The notes: generated by a model from the sequence alone, not told the origin. A stretch of DNA of 60,540 bases from Candidatus Woesearchaeota archaeon (GCA_014729995.1 WJIZ01000001.1:1-60540), one strand, 5' to 3'; counted from the first letter of the stretch, positions 17,801 to 26,446 are shown. Made by a program: numbers and translations.

Positions 17801-18815
17801 ATGCGGAGCTGTTGCTGATGCGAACGGCCCTTATAAATGCGATGAGGGCAGCTCGATAAAACTTGACGGATCCGGCTCTTATTCAAATGACGGCACAATC
17901 ACCAGTTATGAATGGGATACTGATAATGACGGCAGCTTTGACGATGCGACAGGAATCGCCCCGGTATATGACTGTGCGGATGATTATGATGACAAGGCCA
18001 GGCTGAGAGTTACTGATTCGAACGGCAAGGAAGGAATTGACAGTGTTGATTTGACAGTTAATAATGCAGACCCGAAGGCAGATGCTGACGGCCCTTCAGA
18101 AGGAGATGTCGGAGTGGCTATAGATTTTGACGGTGATGCGTCCGATGTTCCTGCAGACACATTAAGCTATGCATGGGATTTTGGGGACGGTGCAACATCT
18201 GATAAGGAAGACCCAAGCCATATGTATAGTTCACCTGGAATTTATACTGTTAAGCTGACGGTTACCGATGATGACGGGGGCTCTGATACAGACAGCCTTA
18301 ACATCGAAATATTCGGCTCTGTCAAGATAGCCCTTGATAAGGGAATCTCTATGTTTTCCCTGCCTGTAATACCTGCCAAGCAAATATCGTTCAATGATAT
18401 ACAGAGGGGCTGCAAATTTGCGGTGAAAGACGGGCTGGCATACTGGAACCCCCATAAACAGCAGTACAATATGCTGTTCGGGACAGAAACCTTATATCCG
18501 GGCCAGGGGTATTTTGTTAACCTTGAAGATGACTGCAGCCTTGTTGTCAGAGGAGAGGCATTTGATTACGATGACAATGTAGTGGGCTATGATGGAAGCG
18601 GACAGCTGATCAAGGGATGGAACATGATAGGAAGTGCGAGCAAGAGGAGCCATTATTGGTATGTGAAAAATGACTGTGAAGTGACTTCCGGGCCATGGGG
18701 AGCTGACCAGAGCTCGAATGATTTTTACTATCTTACAGCTTTCTTAGAGCCTGGCGAGGGCTACTGGCTTAAGGTCAAGGACGACTGCAGCTTAGATGGA
18801 AAAGCAAGAACATGA
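14838..18815 (+). CDS. Large exported multidomain protein: lamin-tail, MopE-like, Cys-rich repeats, PKD, GWN modules
   Basis: A 1325-aa protein with a signal peptide (LLGLICLFPFSSAAD). In order: a lamin-tail (LTD) domain at ~145-270 (VNEFEANPAGTDSGNEWIEL); an Asp/Cys metal-binding motif at ~274-331 (DNDGYED...CDDSDAAVNPGAAEVCDNGLDDDCDG); five or six ~35-residue Cys-rich repeats at ~370-530 (ECRASAGVCDAAEYC type, disintegrin-like spacing); two near-identical 77-residue blocks (~652 and ~874) around a second metal-binding motif at ~765-812; two PKD domains at ~990-1155; and two GWNM/GISMFSLP...GYW modules at the end. It starts 10 nt after the previous stop with a GAGGGGG site. It is secreted and probably surface-bound; ligand unknown. 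Confidence 0.8.
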   Translation: MKKISFILLGLICLFPFSSAADVSARLTVGWVNVFNTLHTGVACIENTDRFGPFDNIILEYTYDDHSGSPPSPTSLNMADLGGNIYCADLQPQYWDAASPADTLASAKITVKSGADITFQDNPWQTDVPTAVDDSNHIFHDMRPKKIIVNEFEANPAGTDSGNEWIELYNPNNEEVDISGWTLTDSGSDVYTAAAATKMAANSYLVIDTGLSIVNNNEEIILADSAGAEIDRTAIKSDSSNDGRSWSRLPDATDTDSDTDWTFQTATKGWSNNDKDNDGYEDASLPVNGNDCDDSDAAVNPGAAEVCDNGLDDDCDGNVDCADDDCDGLTGSGGIICCQSSASCSSLDAACAAGTCNLGTNVCEQTLHPITTECRASAGVCDAAEYCTGSSPSCPADSVEPSTTECRASAGVCDAAEYCDGSSVDCPADSFEPASKECRPSADVCDTAEFCSGASALCPADVFEPSSAICRPSAGACDLAESCTGSSPSCPSDAKSTAVCRAATDSCDLAESCDGVNDDCPADNKAPAGTSCGLARDCPDDTCNGLFGEFYPVDGHDSCDGFGTCIQYSCQITASYCADNDPNDGINSLQCGAKCDQDSDCFANEVCDTVSCQCVESQCIGKADGTACDNGLYCDGADECQNEQCITAGNAIDCSGNDLSAISTCDNVPDDNPFTFDFYGGFTSQCDEATDSCTTGKVTLTHNCDISQCGAECETNAGCSPTDCDSNDGCVAGTYRDYHDEPNACTASCACETNACNTYDNVITDADGDTYDTECDGDCDDGNANVNPGAAEDCSNNIDDDCDGHIDGADPDCFACTSDNDCANLDDQCNDGRCDLNSHTCYKDPKSVGTSCDDGLYCTVNDECSSGKCTGAARDCSGNDLSAISTCDNVPDDNPFTFDFYGGFTSQCDEATDSCTTGKVTLTHNCDISQCGAECETNAGCSPTDCDSNDGCYSGIYRDYHDVDNACSSCSCEQNSCTVYDEDTNDPRCGAVADANGPYKCDEGSSIKLDGSGSYSNDGTITSYEWDTDNDGSFDDATGIAPVYDCADDYDDKARLRVTDSNGKEGIDSVDLTVNNADPKADADGPSEGDVGVAIDFDGDASDVPADTLSYAWDFGDGATSDKEDPSHMYSSPGIYTVKLTVTDDDGGSDTDSLNIEIFGSVKIALDKGISMFSLPVIPAKQISFNDIQRGCKFAVKDGLAYWNPHKQQYNMLFGTETLYPGQGYFVNLEDDCSLVVRGEAFDYDDNVVGYDGSGQLIKGWNMIGSASKRSHYWYVKNDCEVTSGPWGADQSSNDFYYLTAFLEPGEGYWLKVKDDCSLDGKART
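16794..17689 (+). repeat. 230-bp near-identical direct repeat pair
   Basis: Positions 16794-17023 and 17460-17689 differ at one base that I can see, with a 666-bp (222-codon) offset. Both lie in frame in the large exported protein. The near identity at synonymous positions shows a very recent duplication or ongoing conversion. Confidence 0.9.
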
Positions 18816-18848
18816 AAAAGAGGGATGACAGGATAAGGAGGAATTAAA

Positions 18849-19820
18849 ATGGATGGATATGATAATCAGAACAATATGATGAGCAGAAGAGATTTTTTGG
18901 GCAGTGCTGTTAAAGCTACTACTGTAGCACTTGGCCTTTCTTTAGCAGGCTGTTCTAGTATAGGAACTGACCTTAATAAGTACCGAAAGTACTCTATTGG
19001 AGAAGGCTCCAGGGAATCCTTGGATAATCTTGAGAAAGCCCTTGAAAACTTAGGTTTGGCAGGCGAAGGAACATTAAATTTCTTCACATTGGGTTATGGG
19101 ACAAATATGATAGAACCATTTAGACACAATGATTTTAAAGATCCCTTTTGGCAGGCTGAAAATGAGAAAGTTCTGGAACAAGGAGGCAAAGCATTAGCCA
19201 GAATTGGAGCAACAGCCTACTCTTTAGTTGATTTAGTTGCTTTCGATTCATTGCCTGATTTCAAAGATGCGCTTTATAAAGATATGCATCCTGTAAGCAG
19301 ACCTTTGGTAAATCTTGGCAAGAGTGTAGATGAAATCTGGAAAACTGCTAATAAGGTGGGGAATGTAGCTACAATGGGCTATTTTGACAATCTGAGTGAA
19401 TCAACTGCGAATGTTATTTATGGTGTGATGGAAACATTAAAACAGGGAGTACAGGCAGCTGCTAATTCTGTAAGGGGGCCTGTTTATTTAATTACAGGAG
19501 AAAATGAAGGTTTGGCTGCTATAGCTGACTGGGCAATCTTAGTTCCTACAGAGTATGTCAGTAATGTCTTGGAAATGAAAGGCATAGAGAATACGCAGAG
19601 CAGGGAAGCCCTTGAGAATGCTTTTGAGAAGAAGGGCATTATAGGAACACATCTCGAAATCGGCGGATCAGGATACATATTCTATCTTGGCGCGGATGAA
19701 ATTTACGATGAGTGCAAAGACGACGATGGCAGCGGCAGCAGAATTCCGGGCGGCGCAGGAGGAGAGACGCCTCCTCCTGACCCATGGTCAGGCAAAGGAG
19801 CTCCAGGTGCAGGCCAATAA
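18849..19820 (+). CDS. Tat-exported putative lipoprotein of unknown function
   Basis: A 323-aa protein. Residues 12-18 are SRRDFLG, a twin-arginine motif, followed by a hydrophobic stretch and a lipobox-like LAGC with Cys at 35. It is therefore likely exported folded through Tat and lipid-anchored. The body is mixed helical (YGTNMIEPFRHNDF, a long helix around EIWKTANKVGNVATMGYFD). It ends in a Gly/Pro-rich tail (GSGSRIPGGAGGETPPPDPW). No family is recognised. AAGGAGG lies 7 nt before the ATG. It sits among secreted modular proteins but lacks their modules. Confidence 0.7.
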   Translation: MDGYDNQNNMMSRRDFLGSAVKATTVALGLSLAGCSSIGTDLNKYRKYSIGEGSRESLDNLEKALENLGLAGEGTLNFFTLGYGTNMIEPFRHNDFKDPFWQAENEKVLEQGGKALARIGATAYSLVDLVAFDSLPDFKDALYKDMHPVSRPLVNLGKSVDEIWKTANKVGNVATMGYFDNLSESTANVIYGVMETLKQGVQAAANSVRGPVYLITGENEGLAAIADWAILVPTEYVSNVLEMKGIENTQSREALENAFEKKGIIGTHLEIGGSGYIFYLGADEIYDECKDDDGSGSRIPGGAGGETPPPDPWSGKGAPGAGQ

Positions 19821-19846
19821 ATTTTAATTTATTTTTCTTTCTTAAA

Positions 19847-21748
19847 ATGCAAAAAAAGCATATAACCTACTTGTTGTGCCTCTCTTTGCTAGCCTCTGCT
19901 GTTTTTGCTGCTGATGTTGATTTTGCAGGCGGCTATCATGATTACGGCAGCGATACCGATTCAGACGGGAGATACAATTATTTATCCCTAGGCTTTCAGG
20001 TTAGCGTGAGTTCAGCAGGCAATTATTACTTCTATTCTGATATCATGGACAGCAAAGGAAATTCTTACCAGCAAACCAGGGAATACGCCCTGGGCAGCGG
20101 AATCCAGGATATTGTGCTGCGTTTTAACGGCACTGAAATCTACAGGAACAAAGCGAGCGGTGATTTTGATGTGAATAAAATATTCATATACAGGTCCTGC
20201 CCGACATGCATGCCGCCTGTTCCGCAGTATGTAAATGAGGCTGTCAGCCCCTATACTACCGGCTTTTATAATTACAGCGACTTTCAGAAGCCAGCCGGGA
20301 ATGCTGCTGTTTACTGCCAAAGCTCACCGTGCTATGCTGATGCATCTTTGCTTTCTTCAAGGGATAATATAAAAGGAAAGGCAGAGCCTAATGCACCAAA
20401 TACATTAGACGGATGCAAGGACGGCACAAAGGGCAGCTTTGGGCTGGATGAGTCTATAGAAAGCATTAAGATAATAGGCAATACTAATGAGTTTATTACC
20501 GGAGAAACTGTAATCGTAGAGATATATGCTTACTGCTCTATGCCCGGAAACAGGCTGAATATAGCTTATGCGAATGATACCCAAAATATCAACTGGAGGG
20601 TTGAGGATTACAAGGTATGCGGCAGCACAGGCCTTACAAAATTTACCAGCCCTATAAGACTGGATTCAAATGCAGGATTCCATGCCATAAGGGGCATTTT
20701 CTCTTCTGCATATTACCCAGGGGCTGAGCAAGAGAGCTGTATTACTGATGATTATGCTGACCATGATGATGCGGCTTTTTTTGTGAGGAACGGGAAGGTT
20801 TTCAGCCAGGGTTGGAGCCTTGTTTCCATACCTGATATCCAGGACAGGGATATGCCGCTTTCCGGCAATATCGGCAAGGTTGACAGCTTTTTTACAATCA
20901 GGGATGGAAAATGGCTTTTTTACAATCAGGGAAACAGCAACTCTAACCTATATCAGGCTGATGAATCAGACGCTTTTTGGATTAAATCAAGCAAGCCTTT
21001 TGCTGTTAAGTATTCACCTATTGTGAATAAGGAAATCTTCCTTAACCTGAGCAAGGGCTGGAACCTTATAGGCTATCCATCTACTAATAAGCAGAACATA
21101 GCAAATGCCTTCAGCGGTATAGACAGCTATTTTGACAGGATAATGGCTTATAAATCTGGTGTCTGGAGCAGCTATGACAAGTCTAAAGGAAATAATTCAC
21201 TGGTCCAGATTGAGCCGGGCTACGGCTACTTAATACATTCATTGGGGGAAGCTGCTGTTAAGTTCAATGGAAGCTACCACACCTATTCAGAAATCCCTGA
21301 AGAATTTACGCTTTCCCTTGATGCCGGCTGGAACCTTGTTTGTGTCCCTTTAGATGCATCAGCCACTTTAAATCAGATATTTGGGGATAAGGTATACAGA
21401 TATGACGGAAAATGGGCTGAGCCGGCGATGAATGAAAAGGCTGAGAAAGGCAGGGGCTATTGGGTATGGTCGGATAATGCCGGGGATGTGAAGCTCAAAG
21501 GCAGGAAAGCTGATATATTACAGCTCAGCCTGAAGAAGGGCATCAATTTAATTGGCACAAACTTGATGCAGGATTCTGATGTTTCAATTTTTTCACCTGT
21601 GATGAATGATATAGAAGCAATCTATGTGTATGAAAACGGTATCTGGAAAACTCACATACCCAATAAGATTTCCAATAGCATCAATAAAATAAAACCCGGC
21701 AGGGGAATATTTATCTCCGCCAAGAAAGATATTTCTTTTTCTATTTAA
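19847..21748 (+). CDS. Exported protein with four GWNL-GYW-type modules
   Basis: A 633-aa protein starting at MQKKHITYLLCLSLLASAVFA, a clear signal peptide. The upstream in-frame start at 19784 lies inside the preceding gene and was rejected. Residues ~22-325 hold two beta-rich domains with several Cys. Four modules follow, each starting GW(N/S)L or GINLIG and ending with an aromatic GYxW/GYGYL/GRGYWVW/GRGIFIS motif. Modules of the same plan occur in the 316-aa and 1325-aa proteins. The divergence between these copies is much greater than between the DNA repeats upstream. A surface role is inferred. Confidence 0.75.
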   Translation: MQKKHITYLLCLSLLASAVFAADVDFAGGYHDYGSDTDSDGRYNYLSLGFQVSVSSAGNYYFYSDIMDSKGNSYQQTREYALGSGIQDIVLRFNGTEIYRNKASGDFDVNKIFIYRSCPTCMPPVPQYVNEAVSPYTTGFYNYSDFQKPAGNAAVYCQSSPCYADASLLSSRDNIKGKAEPNAPNTLDGCKDGTKGSFGLDESIESIKIIGNTNEFITGETVIVEIYAYCSMPGNRLNIAYANDTQNINWRVEDYKVCGSTGLTKFTSPIRLDSNAGFHAIRGIFSSAYYPGAEQESCITDDYADHDDAAFFVRNGKVFSQGWSLVSIPDIQDRDMPLSGNIGKVDSFFTIRDGKWLFYNQGNSNSNLYQADESDAFWIKSSKPFAVKYSPIVNKEIFLNLSKGWNLIGYPSTNKQNIANAFSGIDSYFDRIMAYKSGVWSSYDKSKGNNSLVQIEPGYGYLIHSLGEAAVKFNGSYHTYSEIPEEFTLSLDAGWNLVCVPLDASATLNQIFGDKVYRYDGKWAEPAMNEKAEKGRGYWVWSDNAGDVKLKGRKADILQLSLKKGINLIGTNLMQDSDVSIFSPVMNDIEAIYVYENGIWKTHIPNKISNSINKIKPGRGIFISAKKDISFSI

Positions 21749-21815
21749 TATACAATATGTGAATATATCCCCTAATTTAACAAGTTTTAAAAACAATTGG
21801 ATCCTTAATTTACTC

Positions 21816-23339
21816 ATGGGACCTAAGAGCAAGGTAATCCTGGTGATAAGGGACGGCTGGGGCTACAACAGGAGGCACAGCCATAATGCCATCTATGAAG
21901 CTCTCACACCTAATACAGACAGGCTGATGAAGCAATACCCGAATGTCCTGATTACTGCAAACGGCGAAGAAGTGGGGCTGCCAAAAGGATATCAGGGAAA
22001 CAGCGAGGTAGGGCATATGACTATCGGCTCGGGAAGGGTTATATTACAATCGATGGAGAGGATAAACCAATCTATAAAAAAAGGTGATTTTTTTAACATT
22101 CCTGAGTTCCTGGAAGCGATAGAAAACTGCAGGAAGAACAATTCCAAGCTGCATCTTATGGGCTTACTGCAGGTAGAGGGAGTACATGCACATATCTACC
22201 ACTTATTTGCACTGCTGGAGCTGTGCAGGAAGCAGAATTTCAGAGACGTCATTGTTCATGTCTTTACGGACGGCAGGGATGCCCCTGTTACAGCGAGCAT
22301 AAAGCACGTGAAAAAGCTTCTCAGAAAATTAAAGGCAATTGGCTTTGGCAGAATAGGAATTCTGAGCGGCAGATATTATGCCATGGACAGGGACAGGAGA
22401 TGGGACAGGACAAAGAAGGCATTTGACTGCCTGGTTAACGGGGAATGCCAAGAGGAGTTCGATGGTATAATAGAGCAGCTGAAGAAATGCCATGAGAATG
22501 ACGAAACTGATGAGTTTATCATGCCCAGAAAGCAGGCAGGGTATGAGGGCGTGAATAAAGGGGATTCGATAATCTTCTATAATTTCAGGACAGACAGGAC
22601 AAGGCAGCTTACAAAAGCGATAGTGGAGGAAAAGTTTGAGGGCTGGGAAAGAAAAGCACTGGATGTCTTCTATGTAGCTATGACCCAATATTATGCTCCT
22701 ATGAATGCGAGAGCTGCTTTCAAAGACCAGAAGTTCCATAATATCCTCGGGCAGGTTATCAGCGATAACGGTCTGAAACAATTAAGGATCAGCGAGACTG
22801 AGAAATATGCGCATGTCACTTTTTTTTTCAACTGCCAGGCTGAAGAGCCATTTAAGAACGAGGACAGAATATTAATCAATTCCCCTAAAGTTGCTACTTA
22901 TGACCTAAAGCCTGAGATGAGCGTCTATGAAATCACAGACCGGCTTGTTTCGGAGATAAAAAAGGAAAAGTATGATTTTATTGTAACTAACTTAGTAAAT
23001 GGGGACATGGTGGGCCATACAGGAAATGCGGATGCAGTCCATAAAGCTGTCGGGGCTGTTGATGATTGCTTAGGCGAGATAACCAACAAGGGGATCGAGC
23101 GCGGCTATACTATACTTGTGTTTGCAGACCACGGAAATGCGGAAGACCAGACAAAAGCATGGGGAACCAGCCATACCCTGAACAAGGTGCCTTTTATTTT
23201 AGTATCCGGTGATGCGGACTTGAGAAATGCCAGGCTGGAAAAGAACAAGGGGCTAAAGGACATAGCGCCTACTGTGCTGCGCATTATGGGCATTGATAAA
23301 CCGGAAGAGATGAGCGGGGAAAGCCTGATCAACCGCTAG
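21816..23339 (+). CDS. gpmI: 2,3-bisphosphoglycerate-independent phosphoglycerate mutase
   Basis: A 507-aa member of the alkaline phosphatase superfamily. The catalytic serine is in GNSEVGHMTIGSGR (Ser63), metal ligands are in VILVIRDGWGYN, VHVFTDGRDAP, GRYYAMDRDRRWDR and FADHGNAED, and the C-terminal VGHTGN is present. Length is that of the bacterial-type iPGM, not the shorter archaeal aPGM. The start MGPKSK was chosen over the upstream ATG at 21759 because the extra 19 residues have no family counterpart. It supplies the step before enolase. Confidence 0.96.
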   Translation: MGPKSKVILVIRDGWGYNRRHSHNAIYEALTPNTDRLMKQYPNVLITANGEEVGLPKGYQGNSEVGHMTIGSGRVILQSMERINQSIKKGDFFNIPEFLEAIENCRKNNSKLHLMGLLQVEGVHAHIYHLFALLELCRKQNFRDVIVHVFTDGRDAPVTASIKHVKKLLRKLKAIGFGRIGILSGRYYAMDRDRRWDRTKKAFDCLVNGECQEEFDGIIEQLKKCHENDETDEFIMPRKQAGYEGVNKGDSIIFYNFRTDRTRQLTKAIVEEKFEGWERKALDVFYVAMTQYYAPMNARAAFKDQKFHNILGQVISDNGLKQLRISETEKYAHVTFFFNCQAEEPFKNEDRILINSPKVATYDLKPEMSVYEITDRLVSEIKKEKYDFIVTNLVNGDMVGHTGNADAVHKAVGAVDDCLGEITNKGIERGYTILVFADHGNAEDQTKAWGTSHTLNKVPFILVSGDADLRNARLEKNKGLKDIAPTVLRIMGIDKPEEMSGESLINR

Positions 23340-24172
23340 AAAGCAAGGACAGCCGCCCCTATCATGCCTGCTTCCCTCATCTTGCTTTTTACCACGCGTG
23401 TCTTGAATATAGTTCTTTTCTTAATCTCTTCTTCCATCGTTTTCCTGAACAGATTGTAGGCGTTGCTCATCTGGCCGCCCAGTATAACTGCATCAGGATT
23501 GAATATATTCACGAAATTGGAAATAGCCACTCCCAACAGCTTGCCGTAATTCTCAAATTTTTTCAGGGCCTGCTTATTCCCTGCCAGCGCTTTCTTATAC
23601 ACTTCGAGCGGGCTTCTGGAGAATCTCTTCCTGCCTATGTATGATTCAATGCAGCCGTCATTGCCGCAGCATTTTGCTTTTGCACCATCATATTTTATTG
23701 TCATATGGCCTAACTCCGGAGCGCCGTCCTTGGAAAATAATTTGCCTTTTAATATAATCCCTGAGCCTATTCCGGTGCCAAGAGTAAGGCATACGATTGT
23801 TTCATAGCTTTTGCCTGCACCGAAATGATACTTTGCCAAAGCAAAATTGTCAGCATCATTGCCAAAGATGATTTTTTTCCTTATTTTTTTCCTGATAGCT
23901 TTCCCTAAATCAAAATTAGCCAAAGGTATGTTTGGGGTGTAGCTTATATATCCCTTTCTTGTTACAACGCCCGGAACACCTATGCCTATGCTTGAGATGT
24001 TCTTATCTATCCTGAGAAGGTCTTTTATTACGTTTATTATATTGTTTACAACGGTTTCCCTGCCTTTCTCTGGCTCTGTCAATACCACTTCCTTATCCAA
24101 TACAGTGCCTTTTTTGGTTACTATTCCTGCCTTAATGGCATGTCCGCCTACATCTACTCCTATTACAGCCAT
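23336..24172 (-). CDS. ROK-family sugar kinase (glucokinase-like)
   Basis: A 278-aa protein. The N-terminal phosphate motif is IGVDVGGHAIKAGIV, the sugar-binding region includes FGNDADNFALAKY and GAPELGHMTI, and the ATP site is LTLGTGIGSGIILKG. The ROK zinc cluster appears as CCGNDGCIESYIG. It probably phosphorylates glucose or a related hexose; substrate is not decided by sequence. The start at 24172 fits a TATA box ~25 nt upstream, and the ~70 residues of open frame upstream are not family-like. It is convergent with iPGM (4-nt overlap). Confidence 0.9.
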   Translation of the reverse strand: MAVIGVDVGGHAIKAGIVTKKGTVLDKEVVLTEPEKGRETVVNNIINVIKDLLRIDKNISSIGIGVPGVVTRKGYISYTPNIPLANFDLGKAIRKKIRKKIIFGNDADNFALAKYHFGAGKSYETIVCLTLGTGIGSGIILKGKLFSKDGAPELGHMTIKYDGAKAKCCGNDGCIESYIGRKRFSRSPLEVYKKALAGNKQALKKFENYGKLLGVAISNFVNIFNPDAVILGGQMSNAYNLFRKTMEEEIKKRTIFKTRVVKSKMREAGMIGAAVLAF

Positions 24173-24193
24173 TATAAAAAATTCCGCAATTAA

Positions 24194-24205
24194 CATATAA
24201 AAAGC
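24194..24205 (-). promoter_or_regulatory. TATA box for the ROK kinase
   Basis: Minus-strand GCTTTTTATATG ~26 nt before the ATG at 24172. Confidence 0.5.
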
Positions 24206-24259
24206 TTTCGCATATCGGATTAGTTTCGGGATAACAGAAATTAAAAAATTCTTTCCGAT

Positions 24260-24342
24260 ACTTTTAAAAAGCATAAGAAATTCTCCTACTACAGCATTAG
24301 TCCCGCGAACTAACTGCAAAGCAGCTAGAAGGGTAGGTAAAA
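24260..24342 (+). promoter_or_regulatory. L1-operon promoter and ~55-nt leader
   Basis: An ACTTTTAAAAAGC box at ~24260-24271 predicts initiation near 24288. That leaves a leader of ~55 nt, while most genes here are leaderless. The leader contains the hairpin CTGC-AAA-GCAG. Archaeal L1 operons are known to be autoregulated by L1 binding its mRNA, so this leader is a candidate operator. Confidence 0.45.
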
Positions 24343-25110
24343 ATGGACAAGACAGAAGTTGAAAAGACGCTAAAGCTAGCAAAGGATAGTTCTAATAAAA
24401 GGAATTTTAACCAGACAGTTGACCTTATAATCAACCTGAAGGATATCGACCTTAAGAAGCAGGATAACAGGGTTAATATTTTTTCTCAGCTTCATTTTGA
24501 TAGGGGCAAGCGCGTAAAGATATGTGGCTTATTGGCTCCCGAACTGATGGAGCAGGGCAGGGAAGCATTTGATAATACAATATCCGCTGATGATTTTCCT
24601 AAATATGCAGAGAAGAAGAAAATAAAGAAACTGGCCAGGGAGAATGATTTTTTTGTTGCGCAGGCAAATATAATGCCTAAGGTTGCAGGCGCATTTGGAA
24701 AAACCCTGGGGCCAAGGGGCAAAATGCCAAATCCCAAAGCGGGCTGTGTTGTTCCCCCGAATGCCAACCTAAAGGCTCTGGCGGAAAAGCTCCAAAAAAC
24801 ACTGAATATAAGAGTTGACACCTCTCCTGTTTTCCAGACTTTTGTGGGAAAGGAAGACACTGAAGAAAATAAAGTTGTGGATAATGTTGTCACTATTTAC
24901 AATGCCCTAGCCCATGCACTGCCAAACGATGTCCATAACATAAAGGATGCTTATCTCAAGCTTACAATGGGAAAGCCATTTAAAATCGGCGGAGAGCAGG
25001 AGCAAGGCATCAGCGAGAGCGGGCAGGAAAAGAAAACCGTGCCTAAGGAGAAAGAGAAGAAGAAAAGCCCTGAGCCTGCGGAAAAGGAAAAAGTTGAGCA
25101 GGATAATTAA
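24343..25110 (+). CDS. rpl1: Ribosomal protein L1
   Basis: A 255-aa protein. Residues 1-212 are a standard archaeal L1, including LIINLKDIDLKK near the start and the KTLGPRGKMPNPKAG loop. L1 forms the mobile stalk at the E-site and can bind its own mRNA. The last ~40 residues are an extra Lys/Glu-rich tail (KKTVPKEKEKKKSPEPAEKEK) absent from most L1 proteins. It is the first gene of L1-L10-L12. Its TAA is 1 nt from the L10 ATG. Confidence 0.96.
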   Translation: MDKTEVEKTLKLAKDSSNKRNFNQTVDLIINLKDIDLKKQDNRVNIFSQLHFDRGKRVKICGLLAPELMEQGREAFDNTISADDFPKYAEKKKIKKLARENDFFVAQANIMPKVAGAFGKTLGPRGKMPNPKAGCVVPPNANLKALAEKLQKTLNIRVDTSPVFQTFVGKEDTEENKVVDNVVTIYNALAHALPNDVHNIKDAYLKLTMGKPFKIGGEQEQGISESGQEKKTVPKEKEKKKSPEPAEKEKVEQDN

Positions 25111-25111
25111 A

Positions 25112-26098
25112 ATGGCACAGAAATATAAGAAGGATGTTGTAGAAAAGCTGGTCAGGCTGTTTAAAGAATATCCTATTGTAGGCACTGTAAATATGGAAGA
25201 CCTTCCTGCGCCTGCCCTTCAGAAGATGAGAGCGAAGCTAAGGGGCAAGGCAGACTTATTCATGACAAAGAGAAGGCTGATGAAGATTGCTTTCGAAGGG
25301 GTCAAGGATAAAATCAAGGGCATTTCAGAGCTGGTCGGGCATCTCAAGGGAATGCCTGCACTGCTTTTTACCAAGGAAAACCCCTTTAAGATATATAAGA
25401 TAATCAAGCAGGCAAAATCCCCTGCCCCTGCCAAGGCAGGACAGACTGCGCCAAAGGATATCGAAGTCAAAGCAGGACCCACTTCTTTTATGCCCGGTCC
25501 GATAATAGGCGAACTTGGCTCTATAGGGATTAAGACGTCTGTGGAGCAGGGAAAGATTGCCATAAAAGAAGACACAGTGGTTGTGAAGGAAGGAGAGGAG
25601 ATAGGGGCCAAAGCAGCAGAGCTGTTGACAAGGCTTGGGATAGAGCCTATGGAAGTGGGGCTGGACATAACTGCAGTGTATGAGAATGGGGTAATTTATG
25701 ACAGGAATTTACTTGACATTGATGACGACAAATTTAAATCGGATATGGAACATGCTGCTTTATGGGCAAGAAACCTTGCTGTTGAGATTGCCTTCCCAAC
25801 AAAGGATACAACCCATATCCTGATTGCGAAAGCATTCAGGGAGTCCAAAGCTCTTGCTTTAGGGGCAGACATCATGGCGGATGCTGTTGCTGAAGAGCTG
25901 GTTGCAAAGGCTGAGAGACAGATGCACTGCTTAAAGAACATTGCTGATATTGGCTCTTTTAAAGACAAGCCCGGAAAAAAACCCGATGCTGAGCCTGAGA
26001 AGAAGGAAGAGCAGGATAAAGAGCAGGAAAAGAAAGAAGAGCCGAAAGAGAAAAATGAGGAAAATAATGCTCAGGCGGAGAAATCCGCTAAGGAATAA
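25112..26098 (+). CDS. rpl10: Ribosomal protein L10 (P0, stalk base)
   Basis: A 328-aa protein from MAQKYKKDVVEKLVRLFKEY. The rRNA-binding domain (residues 1-100), the archaeal insertion domain (TSFMPGPIIGELGSIGIKT), and the C-terminal helices that bind L12 dimers are present. The end is a ~45-residue Lys/Glu-rich tail. The frame is open upstream into L1, but the ATG right after the L1 stop is the natural start. L10 anchors L12 dimers and recruits translation factors. Confidence 0.95.
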   Translation: MAQKYKKDVVEKLVRLFKEYPIVGTVNMEDLPAPALQKMRAKLRGKADLFMTKRRLMKIAFEGVKDKIKGISELVGHLKGMPALLFTKENPFKIYKIIKQAKSPAPAKAGQTAPKDIEVKAGPTSFMPGPIIGELGSIGIKTSVEQGKIAIKEDTVVVKEGEEIGAKAAELLTRLGIEPMEVGLDITAVYENGVIYDRNLLDIDDDKFKSDMEHAALWARNLAVEIAFPTKDTTHILIAKAFRESKALALGADIMADAVAEELVAKAERQMHCLKNIADIGSFKDKPGKKPDAEPEKKEEQDKEQEKKEEPKEKNEENNAQAEKSAKE

Positions 26099-26119
26099 TA
26101 ATTATGGAGGTAGTTAAAA

Positions 26120-26446
26120 ATGGAATACATATATGCTGCAATGTTGATCCACAAAGCTGGCGGCAAAGTAGATGAAGCTACGGTAAAGAAAGTAATGGAA
26201 GCTGCCGGAGCTAATGTAGACGAGGCCAGGATTAAAGCACTGGTAGCCAGCCTTGAAGGAGTTAATATTGATGAAGCTATAGAGAAAGCAAGCGCTGCTG
26301 TTGCTGCTCCTGCGGCTGCTGCCCCTGCTGAAGCCGGTGCAGAAGCCAAGAAAGAGGAGAAGGGCGAAGAAAAGAAGAAGTCTGCCGAGGAGGAAAAGAA
26401 GTCCGAAGAGCAGGCTGCTGCGGGGCTTGGCTCATTATTTGGCTAA
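26120..26446 (+). CDS. rpl12: Ribosomal protein L12 (aP1)
   Basis: A 108-aa archaeal P1 protein. It starts [25 protein letters not shown] and has an Ala-rich hinge and a charged segment. It ends in GLGSLFG, the conserved C-terminal tail that contacts translation factors. It is preceded by GGAGGTAG at good spacing and lies 21 nt after L10. A T-rich terminator follows. Confidence 0.97.
   Translation: MEYIYAAMLIHKAGGKVDEATVKKVMEAAGANVDEARIKALVASLEGVNIDEAIEKASAAVAAPAAAAPAEAGAEAKKEEKGEEKKKSAEEEKKSEEQAAAGLGSLFG

Noticed and set aside
19784-19846. Longer start for the 633-aa exported protein
   Set aside because: The added 21 residues overlap the Tat lipoprotein gene and would hide the signal peptide; ATG 19847 gives a classic export signal.
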